Part shown: positions 16,765 through 25,586 of the stretch, in pieces
Layout: every line of letters starts with the position of its first letter
Numbering within the stretch: position 1 is the first letter of the stretch
Assembly (NCBI GenBank): GCA_963839165.1
Contig: CAWIUG010000045.1
Coordinates: 62,001 to 126,000, forward strand
Origin: DATFVA01 sp963839165
Lineage (GTDB): Bacteria > Bacteroidota > Ignavibacteria > Ignavibacteriales > Ignavibacteriaceae
DNA: 64,000 nucleotides
Direction: 5' to 3'
Made by a program: the position numbers and the translations under genes
Notes under the pieces: model-generated
What the model was told of the DNA's origin: nothing
Seen by the model: the letters and a program-made list of their open reading frames with translations, nothing else
Database searches by the model: none

Positions 16765-17760
16765 ATGAGTGTTTCATATTTAAAAATGCCCGAAACTGTT
16801 GTATTAGATGAGTCAAGTTATTCGAATACCTATGGTAAATTTTCATTACAACCGCTCGAACGCGGATATGGCGTAACGCTTGGCAATTCACTGAGACGAG
16901 TGTTACTTTCTTCACTAACTGGTGCTGCCATAACCTCTGTAAAATTCAGCGGTGTATTGCACGAATTCACTACTATAGAAGGTGTTGTTGAAGATGTTTC
17001 TGAAATTATATTGAACCTGAAACAGGTACGTATGAAACTCCTCAGTAAGAAACCTAACAAAATTGAAATTTCTTTTAATGGTGAAGGCGAATTTACAGCT
17101 TCAGATATTCAGAAAAGCAGTAACGAAATAGAAATTCTTAATCCTGAACTTCATATTGCTACCGTGAATAAAAGTGCAAAGTTTGATATTGAACTTAGAG
17201 TCGGTAAGGGAACTGGATATGTTCCTTCCTCAGAAAATGTTTCTCCCGATCAGACCATAGGTGTGATTCCAATTGATTCTATATTTACACCGATTAAAAA
17301 CATCAAGTATGATGTTGAAAATGTGAGAATAGGTGATAAAAATGATTATGAGAAATTAACTATTGAAATTTACACAGACGGATCAATTACTCCCGATGAT
17401 GCGCTTACACAGGCTGCAAAAATATTAAGGGACCATATCCAGCTGTTCATTAATTTCGATATTGAGCAGGAAGAAGAACAGGCTGTTAGTCAGAAGGATA
17501 CGGAATTTGAGAGGGTGAGAAAGATACTCTTAACCTCTGTAGATGATCTGGAATTAAGCGTGAGATCTCATAACTGCCTGAAAGCTGCAAATATAAAGAA
17601 TCTTGCTGAACTCGTCAGAAGAGATGAATCTGAAATGCTCAGATTCAGAAATTTTGGAAGGAAATCACTGGCAGAACTGATGGAGATCGTAGAAAATATG
17701 GGACTTGAGTTCGGAATGGATGTAGACAAGTACCTTAAGGAAGAAACTGAAACAAACTAA
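16765..17760 (+). CDS. rpoA: DNA-directed RNA polymerase subunit alpha
   Basis: Dimerising subunit that scaffolds RNA polymerase assembly and contacts UP elements and activators. The N-terminal domain contains FSLQPLERGYGVTLGNSLRR and VLLSSLTGAAITSVKFSGVLHEF. The C-terminal HhH domain begins near residue 255 (DDLELSVRSHNCLKAANIKN) and ends LMEIVENMGLEFGM. The length of 331 residues is typical and the frame is intact. It is followed by rplQ. Confidence 0.96.
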   Translation: MSVSYLKMPETVVLDESSYSNTYGKFSLQPLERGYGVTLGNSLRRVLLSSLTGAAITSVKFSGVLHEFTTIEGVVEDVSEIILNLKQVRMKLLSKKPNKIEISFNGEGEFTASDIQKSSNEIEILNPELHIATVNKSAKFDIELRVGKGTGYVPSSENVSPDQTIGVIPIDSIFTPIKNIKYDVENVRIGDKNDYEKLTIEIYTDGSITPDDALTQAAKILRDHIQLFINFDIEQEEEQAVSQKDTEFERVRKILLTSVDDLELSVRSHNCLKAANIKNLAELVRRDESEMLRFRNFGRKSLAELMEIVENMGLEFGMDVDKYLKEETETN

Positions 17761-17781
17761 TCTTGAATTAAAGGCTTATCA

Positions 17782-18273
17782 ATGAGACATAGGACTAAAG
17801 GAAGAAAATTAAAAAGAACTGCAAGCCACCGCGCTGCTTTAATGAATGCACTTGCAACTTCATTGTTGAGGTATAAAAGAATAAAAACCACAGAAGCGAA
17901 GGCTAAAGAGGCCAGAAAGCACGTTGAAGCTCTTATTACCAAGGCAAGGAAAAACGACCTCCATTCAATGAGACAGGTGATGAGTCATATTCATGATAAA
18001 GAAGTTGTGAAAGAGCTTTTCAGCGAAATAGTACCTAAAATAGGTGATCGCCCGGGGGGATACACAAGGGTTATTAAGCTCGGCAACAGGATCGGTGATG
18101 CGGCAAGTATGGCTATACTTGAACTGGTTGATTACAATGATGTTATTAATGCTAAGGCAGAAGAACATAAAGAGAAGAGAGAGGAAAGACGAGCCAGGAA
18201 AGAAGCTGATAAGAGCCGGGAGATTCCTGATGCACAGGTGGTTGAAGAGACGCCTGCAGAAAAGAATAAATAA
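17782..18273 (+). CDS. rplQ: 50S ribosomal protein L17 with a charged C-terminal tail
   Basis: Large-subunit protein at the tunnel exit. The core (residues 1-118) reads MRHRTKGRKLKRTASHRAAL and ends GDAASMAILELVDYN. A tail of about 40 residues rich in Glu, Lys and Arg follows (AEEHKEKREERRARKEADKS), so the protein is 163 residues instead of about 120; such tails occur in several FCB members. It is the last gene before the cluster terminator. Confidence 0.95.
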   Translation: MRHRTKGRKLKRTASHRAALMNALATSLLRYKRIKTTEAKAKEARKHVEALITKARKNDLHSMRQVMSHIHDKEVVKELFSEIVPKIGDRPGGYTRVIKLGNRIGDAASMAILELVDYNDVINAKAEEHKEKREERRARKEADKSREIPDAQVVEETPAEKNK

Positions 18274-18292
18274 GAAATATAAATTATTCTAT

Positions 18293-18327
18293 AAAAAGAG
18301 TAACCGGTTTCCGGTTACTCTTTTTTA
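18293..18327 (+). terminator. Strong Rho-independent terminator ending the ribosomal-protein cluster
   Basis: A 15-bp perfect stem (AAAAAGAGTAACCGG paired with its complement across a TTT loop) runs into a TTTTTT tract 20 bp after the rplQ stop. The next gene's start codon lies only five bases beyond it. Confidence 0.92.
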
Positions 18328-18331
18328 TTAT

Positions 18332-18925
18332 ATGCCAATGTTTGAACAACAGCAATTTATAAAATCTGTTTATGATATAAAGGAACTACCCAGGGAAAGG
18401 TTGCCCGAGGTTATTTTATGCGGGAGGTCAAATGTTGGCAAATCCTCTTTCATCAATTCTTTGTTTAACAGGAAGAACCTGGCGAAAATAAGTTCTACCC
18501 CTGGTAAAACCAGGTCAATAAATTATTACCGGATCGATGATAATTTTTATCTGGTTGATTTACCAGGATATGGATATGCAAAAACCAGTCTGAAAGAAAG
18601 AGAATACTGGGGCCGTATCATCTCAGAATACATCTCAAATTCCGGGTATATCTCACTGGCAATCCACCTCATAGACAGTCGCCATAATCCGACAGAGCTT
18701 GACATAAATCTTAATAAATTATTAAAAGTATCTAAAATACCTTACCTTATGCTGTTAAATAAGTCCGATAAACTTAAACAATCAGAAATAATGACATCTA
18801 AAAAGAATATCCGGCTGTATTTTCCGGAATTAATAGATGGTGAAAATTTATTGCTTCATTCTGCAGTTAAGAAAACAGGGAGGAAGGAGATACTTAAACA
18901 TCTTGCCAATCTATACTATGTATGA
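18332..18925 (+). CDS. engB: Ribosome biogenesis GTP-binding protein EngB/YsxC
   Basis: GTPase needed for large-subunit maturation. The G1 motif GRSNVGKSS is near residue 33, a G2 threonine lies in SSTPGKTRSIN, G3 is DLPGYGYAK and G4 is NKSDK; the length is about 197 residues. The start is ATG 18332 or 18338, immediately behind the rplQ terminator. A longer in-frame reading would run through rplQ and the terminator stem and is not credible. No clear ribosome-binding site is seen, so the promoter and start deserve caution. Confidence 0.93.
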   Translation: MPMFEQQQFIKSVYDIKELPRERLPEVILCGRSNVGKSSFINSLFNRKNLAKISSTPGKTRSINYYRIDDNFYLVDLPGYGYAKTSLKEREYWGRIISEYISNSGYISLAIHLIDSRHNPTELDINLNKLLKVSKIPYLMLLNKSDKLKQSEIMTSKKNIRLYFPELIDGENLLLHSAVKKTGRKEILKHLANLYYV

Positions 18926-18958
18926 GAGATTAAATCTTCCTGAGTTTGCTATTATTAA

Positions 18959-18986
18959 GCAGTAAGTATATATTTACTGCAATTTT
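18959..18986 (+). terminator. Probable terminator after engB
   Basis: A short stem GCAGTAA/TTACTGC with an AT-rich loop is followed by AATTTTTATC, 34 bp after the engB stop. The stem is weak but well placed before the next gene. Confidence 0.55.
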
Positions 18987-19010
18987 TATCTTCCAATTTT
19001 TCACTAGAAT

Positions 19011-20861
19011 ATGGATCGAAGACAAAAAAAACGAATCCTGATTTTCTCGCTGGTTCCTGTTCTGGCTGCTGTTTTATTTCTAACAGATGATCCCATAATC
19101 AGGCTGATTACGATTGCCGTAATCATTATCTATGTTGCTTTTATAATATTCCTTCGCGATTCCATCCGGTTTGATAAATCATTTTCCTCACTCGATTCTG
19201 AAGAAGATCTGCCTGATGTTCCAAGTGAACCAAGAGCTGATATCGAAGAGTCATTCAAAATAATTTCAGGTAATAAACCCGAAATTATTACTGCCGATAA
19301 CTATGTGCCTGAATACAGCACAGCTAAAACAACTCTCAAACCTCCTGATCTGAAAGAAAGGTTTGAAGAGATTGCAAACGAAGCCCTTCCGGAGGAGGTA
19401 GGGCATGACGGGCAGTTCGGGTTCGTTCTTGAAAAAATGCTTACAGTAATTAAGGAAGCTTACTCTGCAAATACAGCTATCTTTTTCTGGTATAACAAAA
19501 AGAAGGATAAGCTCTCAATCGAAAAATATATCTCTAATTGTGATGAGCTTGTAAACCGCAAATTGGATATCGAAGATGATATCCTCAGCAAGATAGTTCA
19601 GAAAGGTGAGCCTGAACTGATCAGCGATATATCACCCGCCGCTGAGGCCGATGTAATTAGATATTATTCAGCGGTACAGGGTATAAGAAGCTTTGTGGGA
19701 GTTCCGCTGTTTTATGATAAATCGCTTATTGCGATTATAGCAGTAGATTCGAAGGTTGGAGATGCCTTCGGAATCGAAACTATTTATGCACTCGGCAGGT
19801 TTGTCCGCGTTATAACAATGATAATTTCTATTTTTGAAGAAAAACATGCTGACAATGTTTCGCAGCAAAGATTAAAAGGACTGCTCAACTTAATAGGACC
19901 GGAAAGTAAATTTAACTCTGATTCTGAGCTGATCCAGACGATTTATAATTCTGTGGGTTTTCTTCTGAACTGGGATGCTTTCGCATTCGTCTATTTTTAC
20001 CCTCTCGAACAGAAGTTCAGGACAGTAAAGATAATTAATAACACATCGCTTAAGTATATAGGGGAAAGTCTTGAAATTGAATTGAATGGAACGCTCGTGG
20101 GAAAAAGCATTATCACTGGTATCCCGGTAAAAATTGACGATACATCTGGCGAGCAGTATAAAAGGTATTCAAAAATCGAAGATGTAAGTTTCGATGGTTC
20201 TTTCCTATCAATGCCTCTGATCTATAATAATCAGAACTATGGAGTGCTATGTTTTGAAAGCCTTAAAAAGAATGCTTTTTCAAATGCAGATGTTCAGTTC
20301 CTTAAAAATGCTATGAATATCTTATCATTCGTGATTTATTCCTACTCAACTCAGGCTCTGCTGAAGAGTTACCTGGCAGTGGATGTAGAGACAAAAGTAC
20401 TGAACGCTGATACATTCAAAGAAAGACTTAGTGCTGATCTTATCAAAGCTGAAAAAGTACAAGCTTCTGGTGCGGTGGCATTGATAAGAATTGATGATTT
20501 CCTGGAACAGGAATCCTTGTTCGACGGAAATCCTTTACCAAAGGTGCTTACGACTGTGGCTGAAACTATAAGGAAGGAAATGACACCCCTTAATTTGTTT
20601 GGCAGAATAGGAGATAAAGTTTTTGCTGTTTATTTCTTCAGTTCTAATACAAAAGAGGTTTTCCTATGGGCCGAAAAACTCAGAGTTAAAATAGCCAGGA
20701 AACCAATCGCAGTAGTTTCAAAGCAGTCTACGTACACTATTTCTGTCGGGGTCGCCTCTTCTACAGGAAAAATCGATGTTGATGAAGTTCTGCATAATGC
20801 GGACCTCGCTCTGCAGAAAGCTCTTGAAAGAGGCGGTAATACTGTCAGGAACATTAACTAA
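19011..20861 (+). CDS. Membrane protein with two GAF domains and a degenerate GGDEF domain
   Basis: A 616-residue sensor-like protein. Two adjacent hydrophobic helices (about residues 8-47) anchor it in the membrane. An acidic linker follows, then GAF domains at about 140-275 and 290-450, then a GGDEF-fold domain at about 455-616. The expected GG(D/E)EF signature is replaced by IGDKV (in FGRIGDKVFAVYF), though the later SVGVASSTG and NADLALQKALERGGN blocks are kept. It is therefore unlikely to make cyclic-di-GMP and may bind nucleotide or act as a scaffold. It stands alone between engB and deoB, and no signal ligand can be named. Confidence 0.8.
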   Translation: MDRRQKKRILIFSLVPVLAAVLFLTDDPIIRLITIAVIIIYVAFIIFLRDSIRFDKSFSSLDSEEDLPDVPSEPRADIEESFKIISGNKPEIITADNYVPEYSTAKTTLKPPDLKERFEEIANEALPEEVGHDGQFGFVLEKMLTVIKEAYSANTAIFFWYNKKKDKLSIEKYISNCDELVNRKLDIEDDILSKIVQKGEPELISDISPAAEADVIRYYSAVQGIRSFVGVPLFYDKSLIAIIAVDSKVGDAFGIETIYALGRFVRVITMIISIFEEKHADNVSQQRLKGLLNLIGPESKFNSDSELIQTIYNSVGFLLNWDAFAFVYFYPLEQKFRTVKIINNTSLKYIGESLEIELNGTLVGKSIITGIPVKIDDTSGEQYKRYSKIEDVSFDGSFLSMPLIYNNQNYGVLCFESLKKNAFSNADVQFLKNAMNILSFVIYSYSTQALLKSYLAVDVETKVLNADTFKERLSADLIKAEKVQASGAVALIRIDDFLEQESLFDGNPLPKVLTTVAETIRKEMTPLNLFGRIGDKVFAVYFFSSNTKEVFLWAEKLRVKIARKPIAVVSKQSTYTISVGVASSTGKIDVDEVLHNADLALQKALERGGNTVRNIN

Positions 20862-20881
20862 CCACTTGTAACAGTTAAGAA

Positions 20882-22039
20882 GTGAATAATTTTTTTCTTA
20901 TTATCCTCGATGGTGTGGGAATTGGTGAATTACCCGATGCTGACGATTACGGCGATACCGGCAGCAATACATTAAAACATATCTCTGAACAGGTGGAGTT
21001 AAAACTTCCAAACCTACAGAAGCTAGGATTGGGAAATATAGAACATTTAAGAGGAGTACCTCTTATATCTACACCGCTTGCATCCTTTGGAAAATTACAG
21101 GAAGTTTCAAAAGGAAAGGATTCTATAACAGGGCATTGGGAACTTGGAGGGTTATATGTCGATATTGATTTTTCATATTTTCCAGATGGGTTCCCTAATG
21201 AAATTATAGAAAAGTTTAAAAGACTGACCGGATGCCTCGGAGTTCTGGGAAATAAGGCAGCTTCGGGTACAGAAATAATTAAAGAGTTAGGCGCGGAACA
21301 CCTGAAGACCGGCTTTCCGATTATTTATACATCAGCTGATTCCGTATTTCAAATTGCCTCTCATGAAGAGATAATTCCTCTTGATAGACTGTATAAAATC
21401 TGCGAAATAACAAGAGAACAGGTCCTAACAGAACCTTTAAAGGTTGGGAGGGTGATAGCACGACCTTTTACAGGTGAAGCGGGAAATTTTAAACGAACTA
21501 CTGGCCGCAAAGACTATTCTATTGATCCTCCCGAAAAAACAATCCTCGATTTACTCTTGGTAAATAATATAAATACAGTAGCCATAGGCAAAATAAATGA
21601 TCTCTTTAATCACCGGGGTATAAGTCATCCCCGTAAGACAACATCGAATGAGGAAGGCTGCAAGCAATTGCTGAAAGCCTCCAGGGAGTTCTCAGGTAGT
21701 TTTATCTTTGCCAACCTGGTGGATTTTGATGTTTATTTCGGGCATCGAAACGACCCCAAAGGTTTTGCTGATGCCTTGAGTAGATTTGATGATTTCTTAC
21801 CTGAATTTCTTAAAAGTCTTGACAGCAGCGATGCTGTGATTATAACTGCGGATCATGGAAATGACCCTACCACTGTCAGTACAGATCACAGCCGAGAATA
21901 CGTTCCCTTGCTATTTTATTATCAGCAAAGTGCGATAAGAAATCTTGGAACAAGGAAGACGTACTCAGATGCAGGAAAAACCGTATCCGATTTTTTTAAA
22001 GTCAGTAATAACTTAAAAGGCGAGAGCTTTTTAAGATAA
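20882..22039 (+). CDS. deoB: Phosphopentomutase
   Basis: Interconverts (deoxy)ribose-1-phosphate and -5-phosphate in nucleoside salvage. It belongs to the alkaline-phosphatase superfamily: the N-terminal metal site is ILDGVGIGELPDADDYGDTG, the central cap follows, and the C-terminal metal site is TADHGNDPTTVSTDHSREYV. The 385-residue length is typical. It starts with GTG at 20882. The next two genes encode microcompartment vertex proteins, which may or may not be functionally linked. Confidence 0.93.
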   Translation: MNNFFLIILDGVGIGELPDADDYGDTGSNTLKHISEQVELKLPNLQKLGLGNIEHLRGVPLISTPLASFGKLQEVSKGKDSITGHWELGGLYVDIDFSYFPDGFPNEIIEKFKRLTGCLGVLGNKAASGTEIIKELGAEHLKTGFPIIYTSADSVFQIASHEEIIPLDRLYKICEITREQVLTEPLKVGRVIARPFTGEAGNFKRTTGRKDYSIDPPEKTILDLLLVNNINTVAIGKINDLFNHRGISHPRKTTSNEEGCKQLLKASREFSGSFIFANLVDFDVYFGHRNDPKGFADALSRFDDFLPEFLKSLDSSDAVIITADHGNDPTTVSTDHSREYVPLLFYYQQSAIRNLGTRKTYSDAGKTVSDFFKVSNNLKGESFLR

Positions 22040-22169
22040 CCAGGGTGTCTTTAAAGCTGTATTAATCACACTTTCTTTCCCAAGCTTAAAACAGAGAATT
22101 GTATTTTTTAAAAATGAAAAGTATATTAACCCCGTTTATTACTATAAATGAATCATAAGGATGGATTAA

Positions 22170-22466
22170 ATGTTTCTGGGAAAAGTAATCGGAACTGTCT
22201 GGTCGACCAGGAAAGATGAAAATCTGGTTGGTGCTAAATTTCTTATAGTAAGACAGCTGGATCTCGAGCTGAAGGAGAAGGATAATTTTGTTGTAGCTGT
22301 CGACAGCGTTGGAGCCGGTGAAGGGGAAATAGTACTGGTTGCTACCGGGAGCTCATCGAGGCAGACCGAATTCACCAAAAATAAACCGGTTGATGCTGTA
22401 ATTATGGCAATCGTTGATAAACTTGACGTTGCTTTGAAGGAATACCTCTCAAATCAGGAAGCTTAG
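22170..22466 (+). CDS. EutN/CcmL-family bacterial microcompartment vertex protein (first copy)
   Basis: A 98-residue pentamer-forming family protein. It begins MFLGKVIGTVWSTRKDENLV and has the family core VVAVDSVGAGEGEIVLVATG, a Ser-rich SSSRQTEF turn, and ends VDAVIMAIVDKLDV. In known systems such proteins cap the twelve vertices of icosahedral shells. No hexameric BMC-domain shell gene or enzyme with an encapsulation peptide is visible in this window. A second homologue follows 62 bp later. Confidence 0.88.
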   Translation: MFLGKVIGTVWSTRKDENLVGAKFLIVRQLDLELKEKDNFVVAVDSVGAGEGEIVLVATGSSSRQTEFTKNKPVDAVIMAIVDKLDVALKEYLSNQEA

Positions 22467-22528
22467 AAGGATTCTTAAAATAAGGATAATTAAACCACAC
22501 CGAAGATTAATTTTTAATGGTATAATAA

Positions 22529-22792
22529 TTGTTTCTTGGAGTAGTAATTGGAAATATATGGGCCACCCGAAAATACAGTGCCCTTAATAACTTTAAGCTG
22601 ATGTTCGTTCAGCCGATCAATTCTGAATATATGAATACCGGTGACCCAATTGTGGCTGTAGACACTGTCGGGGCCGGCCCCGGGGAAACAATAATATATA
22701 TTACCGCTTCAGAAGCAGTAATACCCCTGCCTGTGGATATGGCTCCGGTTGATGCTTCTATTGTCGGTATTGTTGATACGATTAATCCATAA
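22529..22792 (+). CDS. EutN/CcmL-family bacterial microcompartment vertex protein (second copy)
   Basis: An 87-residue homologue of the preceding gene: MFLGVVIGNIWATRKYSALN, then IVAVDTVGAGPGETIIYITA, ending VDASIVGIVDTINP. The start must be TTG 22529 because the codon just upstream in frame is TAA; no good ribosome-binding site is visible. It lacks the SSSR turn of the first copy, having SEAVIPLP instead, so the two are diverged paralogues that may form distinct pentamers. rpoD follows 17 bp later. Confidence 0.86.
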   Translation: MFLGVVIGNIWATRKYSALNNFKLMFVQPINSEYMNTGDPIVAVDTVGAGPGETIIYITASEAVIPLPVDMAPVDASIVGIVDTINP

Positions 22793-22809
22793 TTATCTGG
22801 AGATTTGTT

Positions 22810-23664
22810 GTGAGGATAACAAAACAGTTTACCAACCGGGAGAGTCAGTCGCTTGATAAATACCTTCAGGAAATAGGAAGGGTGGACCTTTTAAGAGCGG
22901 AACAAGAAATTGAGTTAGCCATTAAGATCAGGAATGGTGATCACGCAGCGCTGGAAATTCTTACAAAAGCAAACCTGAGATTTGTAGTTAGTGTAGCCAA
23001 GCAGTATCAGAACCAGGGACTCTCACTCGGTGACCTGATAAATGAAGGCAACCTGGGATTAATAAAAGCCGCTAAAAGATTCGATGAAACCAGGGGATTT
23101 AAATTCATATCCTACGCTGTATGGTGGATCCGCCAGTCAATTCTGCAGGCCCTCGCAGAGCAATCACGAATTGTACGTCTTCCTCTTAACCGCGTCGGTG
23201 CTCTTAACAAGATAGGTAAAGCATACAGCAATCTCGAACAGGAATTTGAAAGAGAGCCAAGCGCGCTTGAACTTGCTCAGGAACTCGATATGGATGTAAA
23301 CGAGGTGGCCGATAATCTTAAAATAGGAGGCAGACATGTCTCGATGGATGCTCCCTTTGCCCAGGGAGAGGAGAACCGTCTGCTGGATGTTATTGAAGAT
23401 GATCAACAACCCTCACCCGATTATATTCTTATGAATGAATCGTTGAAGAGTGAGATCCAAAGGGCTCTGTCAACTCTATCTAACCGTGAGGCTGAAGTTA
23501 TAAAACTTTATTTTGGATTAAACAAAGAACATTCGATGACTCTTGAGGAGATAGGCGAGCGCTTTAACCTTACCCGCGAAAGAGTCAGGCAGATAAAAGA
23601 GAAAGCTATCCGACGTCTTAGGCATGCTTCCAGAAGTAAAAATCTGAAAACGTATCTCGGCTGA
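22810..23664 (+). CDS. rpoD: Primary RNA polymerase sigma factor (sigma-70, short type)
   Basis: Directs RNA polymerase to housekeeping promoters. The 284 residues contain region 1.2 (SLDKYLQEIGRVDLL), regions 2.1-2.4 (LRFVVSVAKQYQNQGLSLGD and YAVWWIRQSILQALAEQSR), region 3, and region 4.2 (TLEEIGERFNLTRERVRQIK). Region 1.1 is absent, as in Bacteroidetes/Chlorobi sigma-A. It starts with GTG at 22810 after a TGGAG site. Its closeness to the second vertex gene suggests possible co-transcription. Confidence 0.93.
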   Translation: MRITKQFTNRESQSLDKYLQEIGRVDLLRAEQEIELAIKIRNGDHAALEILTKANLRFVVSVAKQYQNQGLSLGDLINEGNLGLIKAAKRFDETRGFKFISYAVWWIRQSILQALAEQSRIVRLPLNRVGALNKIGKAYSNLEQEFEREPSALELAQELDMDVNEVADNLKIGGRHVSMDAPFAQGEENRLLDVIEDDQQPSPDYILMNESLKSEIQRALSTLSNREAEVIKLYFGLNKEHSMTLEEIGERFNLTRERVRQIKEKAIRRLRHASRSKNLKTYLG

Positions 23665-23668
23665 TTAA

Positions 23669-24349
23669 ATGTTCCAAATCTCTATTAAAAATGTCTTTCT
23701 CTTATTCTACTTCGCAGTAATTTCAGGTATTATGGGTTGTTCATCATCTTCGTATACATCAAGATACGACACTGATAATAAAGAAAAGGAATCTGCTGAG
23801 CATCAGCGCTTTTCTGATAAAGAAGATTTTACCTCCCCTAGCGACTCCCTTGCAGAAGATGATGACGAGATTCCTGATGATAAGGGGGTTGATATAGCCT
23901 CTGTCATGAATCAGCTGAAATCGGAAAATATATCGACTGACATCGATGCCGATAACGGTACGATGAAAGAAAAAGTGCTCATGGAAATTATTAAATATCT
24001 AAATACCCCTTACAAATACGGCGGTAATTCTACAAACGGGATTGATTGTTCAGCATTTACACAAACGGTGTTTCATAATGTTCTATCCCTCGATCTGAAT
24101 AGATCTGCGAGAGAACAATACACCCAGGGGATTGAGATTGATACCAGGGAGAAACTTAAATTCGGAGACCTCGTCTTCTTCAATACCCGCAGAAGGGTCC
24201 GGCCTGGCCATGTCGGAATCTATATTGGCGATAATCTTTTTGCCCACGCAAGTTCCAGAAATGGAGTGATCGTTTCATCGCTGGATCAGGATTATTACTC
24301 AAAGCGTTTTATGGGAGGCAGAAGAATCGAAGAAGAGAGTGTTTTTTAA
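23669..24349 (+). CDS. NlpC/P60-family cell-wall peptidase lipoprotein
   Basis: Predicted gamma-D-glutamyl peptidase that trims peptidoglycan stem peptides. A lipoprotein signal ends at C24 (SGIMGC), followed by an acidic low-complexity linker to about residue 95. The NlpC/P60 domain has the catalytic cysteine in NGIDCSAF (about residue 126), a histidine in RPGHVGIYIG (about 180) and HASS (about 192). The location is the periplasmic face of a membrane. It starts four bases after the rpoD stop. Confidence 0.88.
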   Translation: MFQISIKNVFLLFYFAVISGIMGCSSSSYTSRYDTDNKEKESAEHQRFSDKEDFTSPSDSLAEDDDEIPDDKGVDIASVMNQLKSENISTDIDADNGTMKEKVLMEIIKYLNTPYKYGGNSTNGIDCSAFTQTVFHNVLSLDLNRSAREQYTQGIEIDTREKLKFGDLVFFNTRRRVRPGHVGIYIGDNLFAHASSRNGVIVSSLDQDYYSKRFMGGRRIEEESVF

Positions 24350-24429
24350 ATACCCGTAACTGCTGTCATATTACCCCATCACATTTTATTATTAACTTAA
24401 TCTTTTAATTTATTCTTTCTGGAAACCTG

Positions 24430-25290
24430 ATGCGACGGTACTTTTCTTTCCTTATTATCTCAATGATCTGTTTTTCTAATGTATCATTCCCTGGAAATCA
24501 AGGTGATAAGGGTGAAGATTCTCTAAACACTACCATGACTTCTCCTTCCGCTTACCAGTTGATCAAATACGATTTTAACAAAAGTTTAAATGATGGCTGG
24601 GATTTACTTAGAGCACCGGCGCAATTCACGGGCGGGGAATGGGCCATTACAGGAACAATCCTGGGGGGTACTGCTCTTTCAATGCTCCTCGATAATGATG
24701 TTAGACGGGCTGTAAGGAGGAACCAGACAGGTACTCTTGATGATGTTACGAAAGCCGGTCAGTACTACGGTGAAGTTGTTCCTGCCGTCTCACTGTCAGC
24801 AGGTATATATGCAGCAGGCCTTATTTTTAATGACCGATCTGTTTCGCTCACGGGCAGACTTCTGGCCGAGTCCCTGCTTTATGCAGGTACGATCAATATA
24901 CTTCTTAAAATGTTATTCTCCCGAAGTCGTCCTTATAATAACAATGGCAATACTGATTTTGGAAATTATAATTTCAATAATGATAATTATTCAATGCCGT
25001 CGGGACATACGACTGTAGCATTTACGGTGTCTACTGTCCTTTCTGAACGAATAAATAATGTGTATGCAACCATTGGATTATACGGACTTGCAGCACTGAC
25101 AGCTTATCAGAGAATTTATTCCGACAATCACTGGTTTTCAGATACCATTCTTGGTGCTGCACTCGGAGTTGTAATAAGCAGGGCGGTGGTAAACCTAAAT
25201 CGGATGGATCCCTATGAAGATAGTCTACCTGAGCTGACTGCTTTTCCTATAAGAGGTGGTTTCAGCCTGGGATTAAATTATCGTTTTTAG
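24430..25290 (+). CDS. PAP2-family phosphatase, secreted or membrane-associated
   Basis: Acid-phosphatase or lipid-phosphatase superfamily member. A signal peptide covers about residues 1-21. The three motifs are present: KMLFSRSRP (KX6RP), MPSGHTT, and RIYSDNHWFSD (RX5HX3D). Hydrophobic segments surround them. The C-terminus RGGFSLGLNYRF ends in an aromatic residue, as in outer-membrane beta-barrel proteins, but this is only suggestive. The substrate is unknown; phosphatidic acid, undecaprenyl pyrophosphate or lipid A phosphates are possible. Confidence 0.85.
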   Translation: MRRYFSFLIISMICFSNVSFPGNQGDKGEDSLNTTMTSPSAYQLIKYDFNKSLNDGWDLLRAPAQFTGGEWAITGTILGGTALSMLLDNDVRRAVRRNQTGTLDDVTKAGQYYGEVVPAVSLSAGIYAAGLIFNDRSVSLTGRLLAESLLYAGTINILLKMLFSRSRPYNNNGNTDFGNYNFNNDNYSMPSGHTTVAFTVSTVLSERINNVYATIGLYGLAALTAYQRIYSDNHWFSDTILGAALGVVISRAVVNLNRMDPYEDSLPELTAFPIRGGFSLGLNYRF

Positions 25291-25535
25291 CCTGGAGCCT
25301 CGGAGAAGGAGTCGTCGGGTAATCTGCTTGGGAATGAATCAGGTCAATACGAATACTGGTTTTATGTCCACTCTCCCCGGTTTCTACAAAATTCATTAAT
25401 TCTTACTAGAACACTGATATACCTTACATTATGTAGGCTATTGAAGATTCGCTGGTATGTATTAGCTGTTCTAATTCGTATAAACTTATATGAATATGAA
25501 CTTACAAAGATTAGACCTGGTTGGTATATACTGAA

Positions 25536-25565
25536 AAGCCGGATGCTAAGTCATCCGGCTTCTTC
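25536..25565 (-). terminator. Terminator for the ribonucleotide reductase gene
   Basis: A perfect 10-bp stem AAGCCGGATG/CATCCGGCTT with a six-base loop lies 25 bp beyond the nrdJ stop. Read on the minus strand it is followed by TTTCAG, a short T-run; flanking A and T residues could let it work in both directions. The other bases between 25291 and 25586 show nothing recognisable. Confidence 0.7.
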
Positions 25566-25586
25566 GAAAAGTAAATTTAAAATCTC

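Noticed and set aside
18044..18331. Upstream in-frame extension of engB
   Set aside because: It would translate through the rplQ coding region and a strong terminator; EngB homology begins at 18332-18338.
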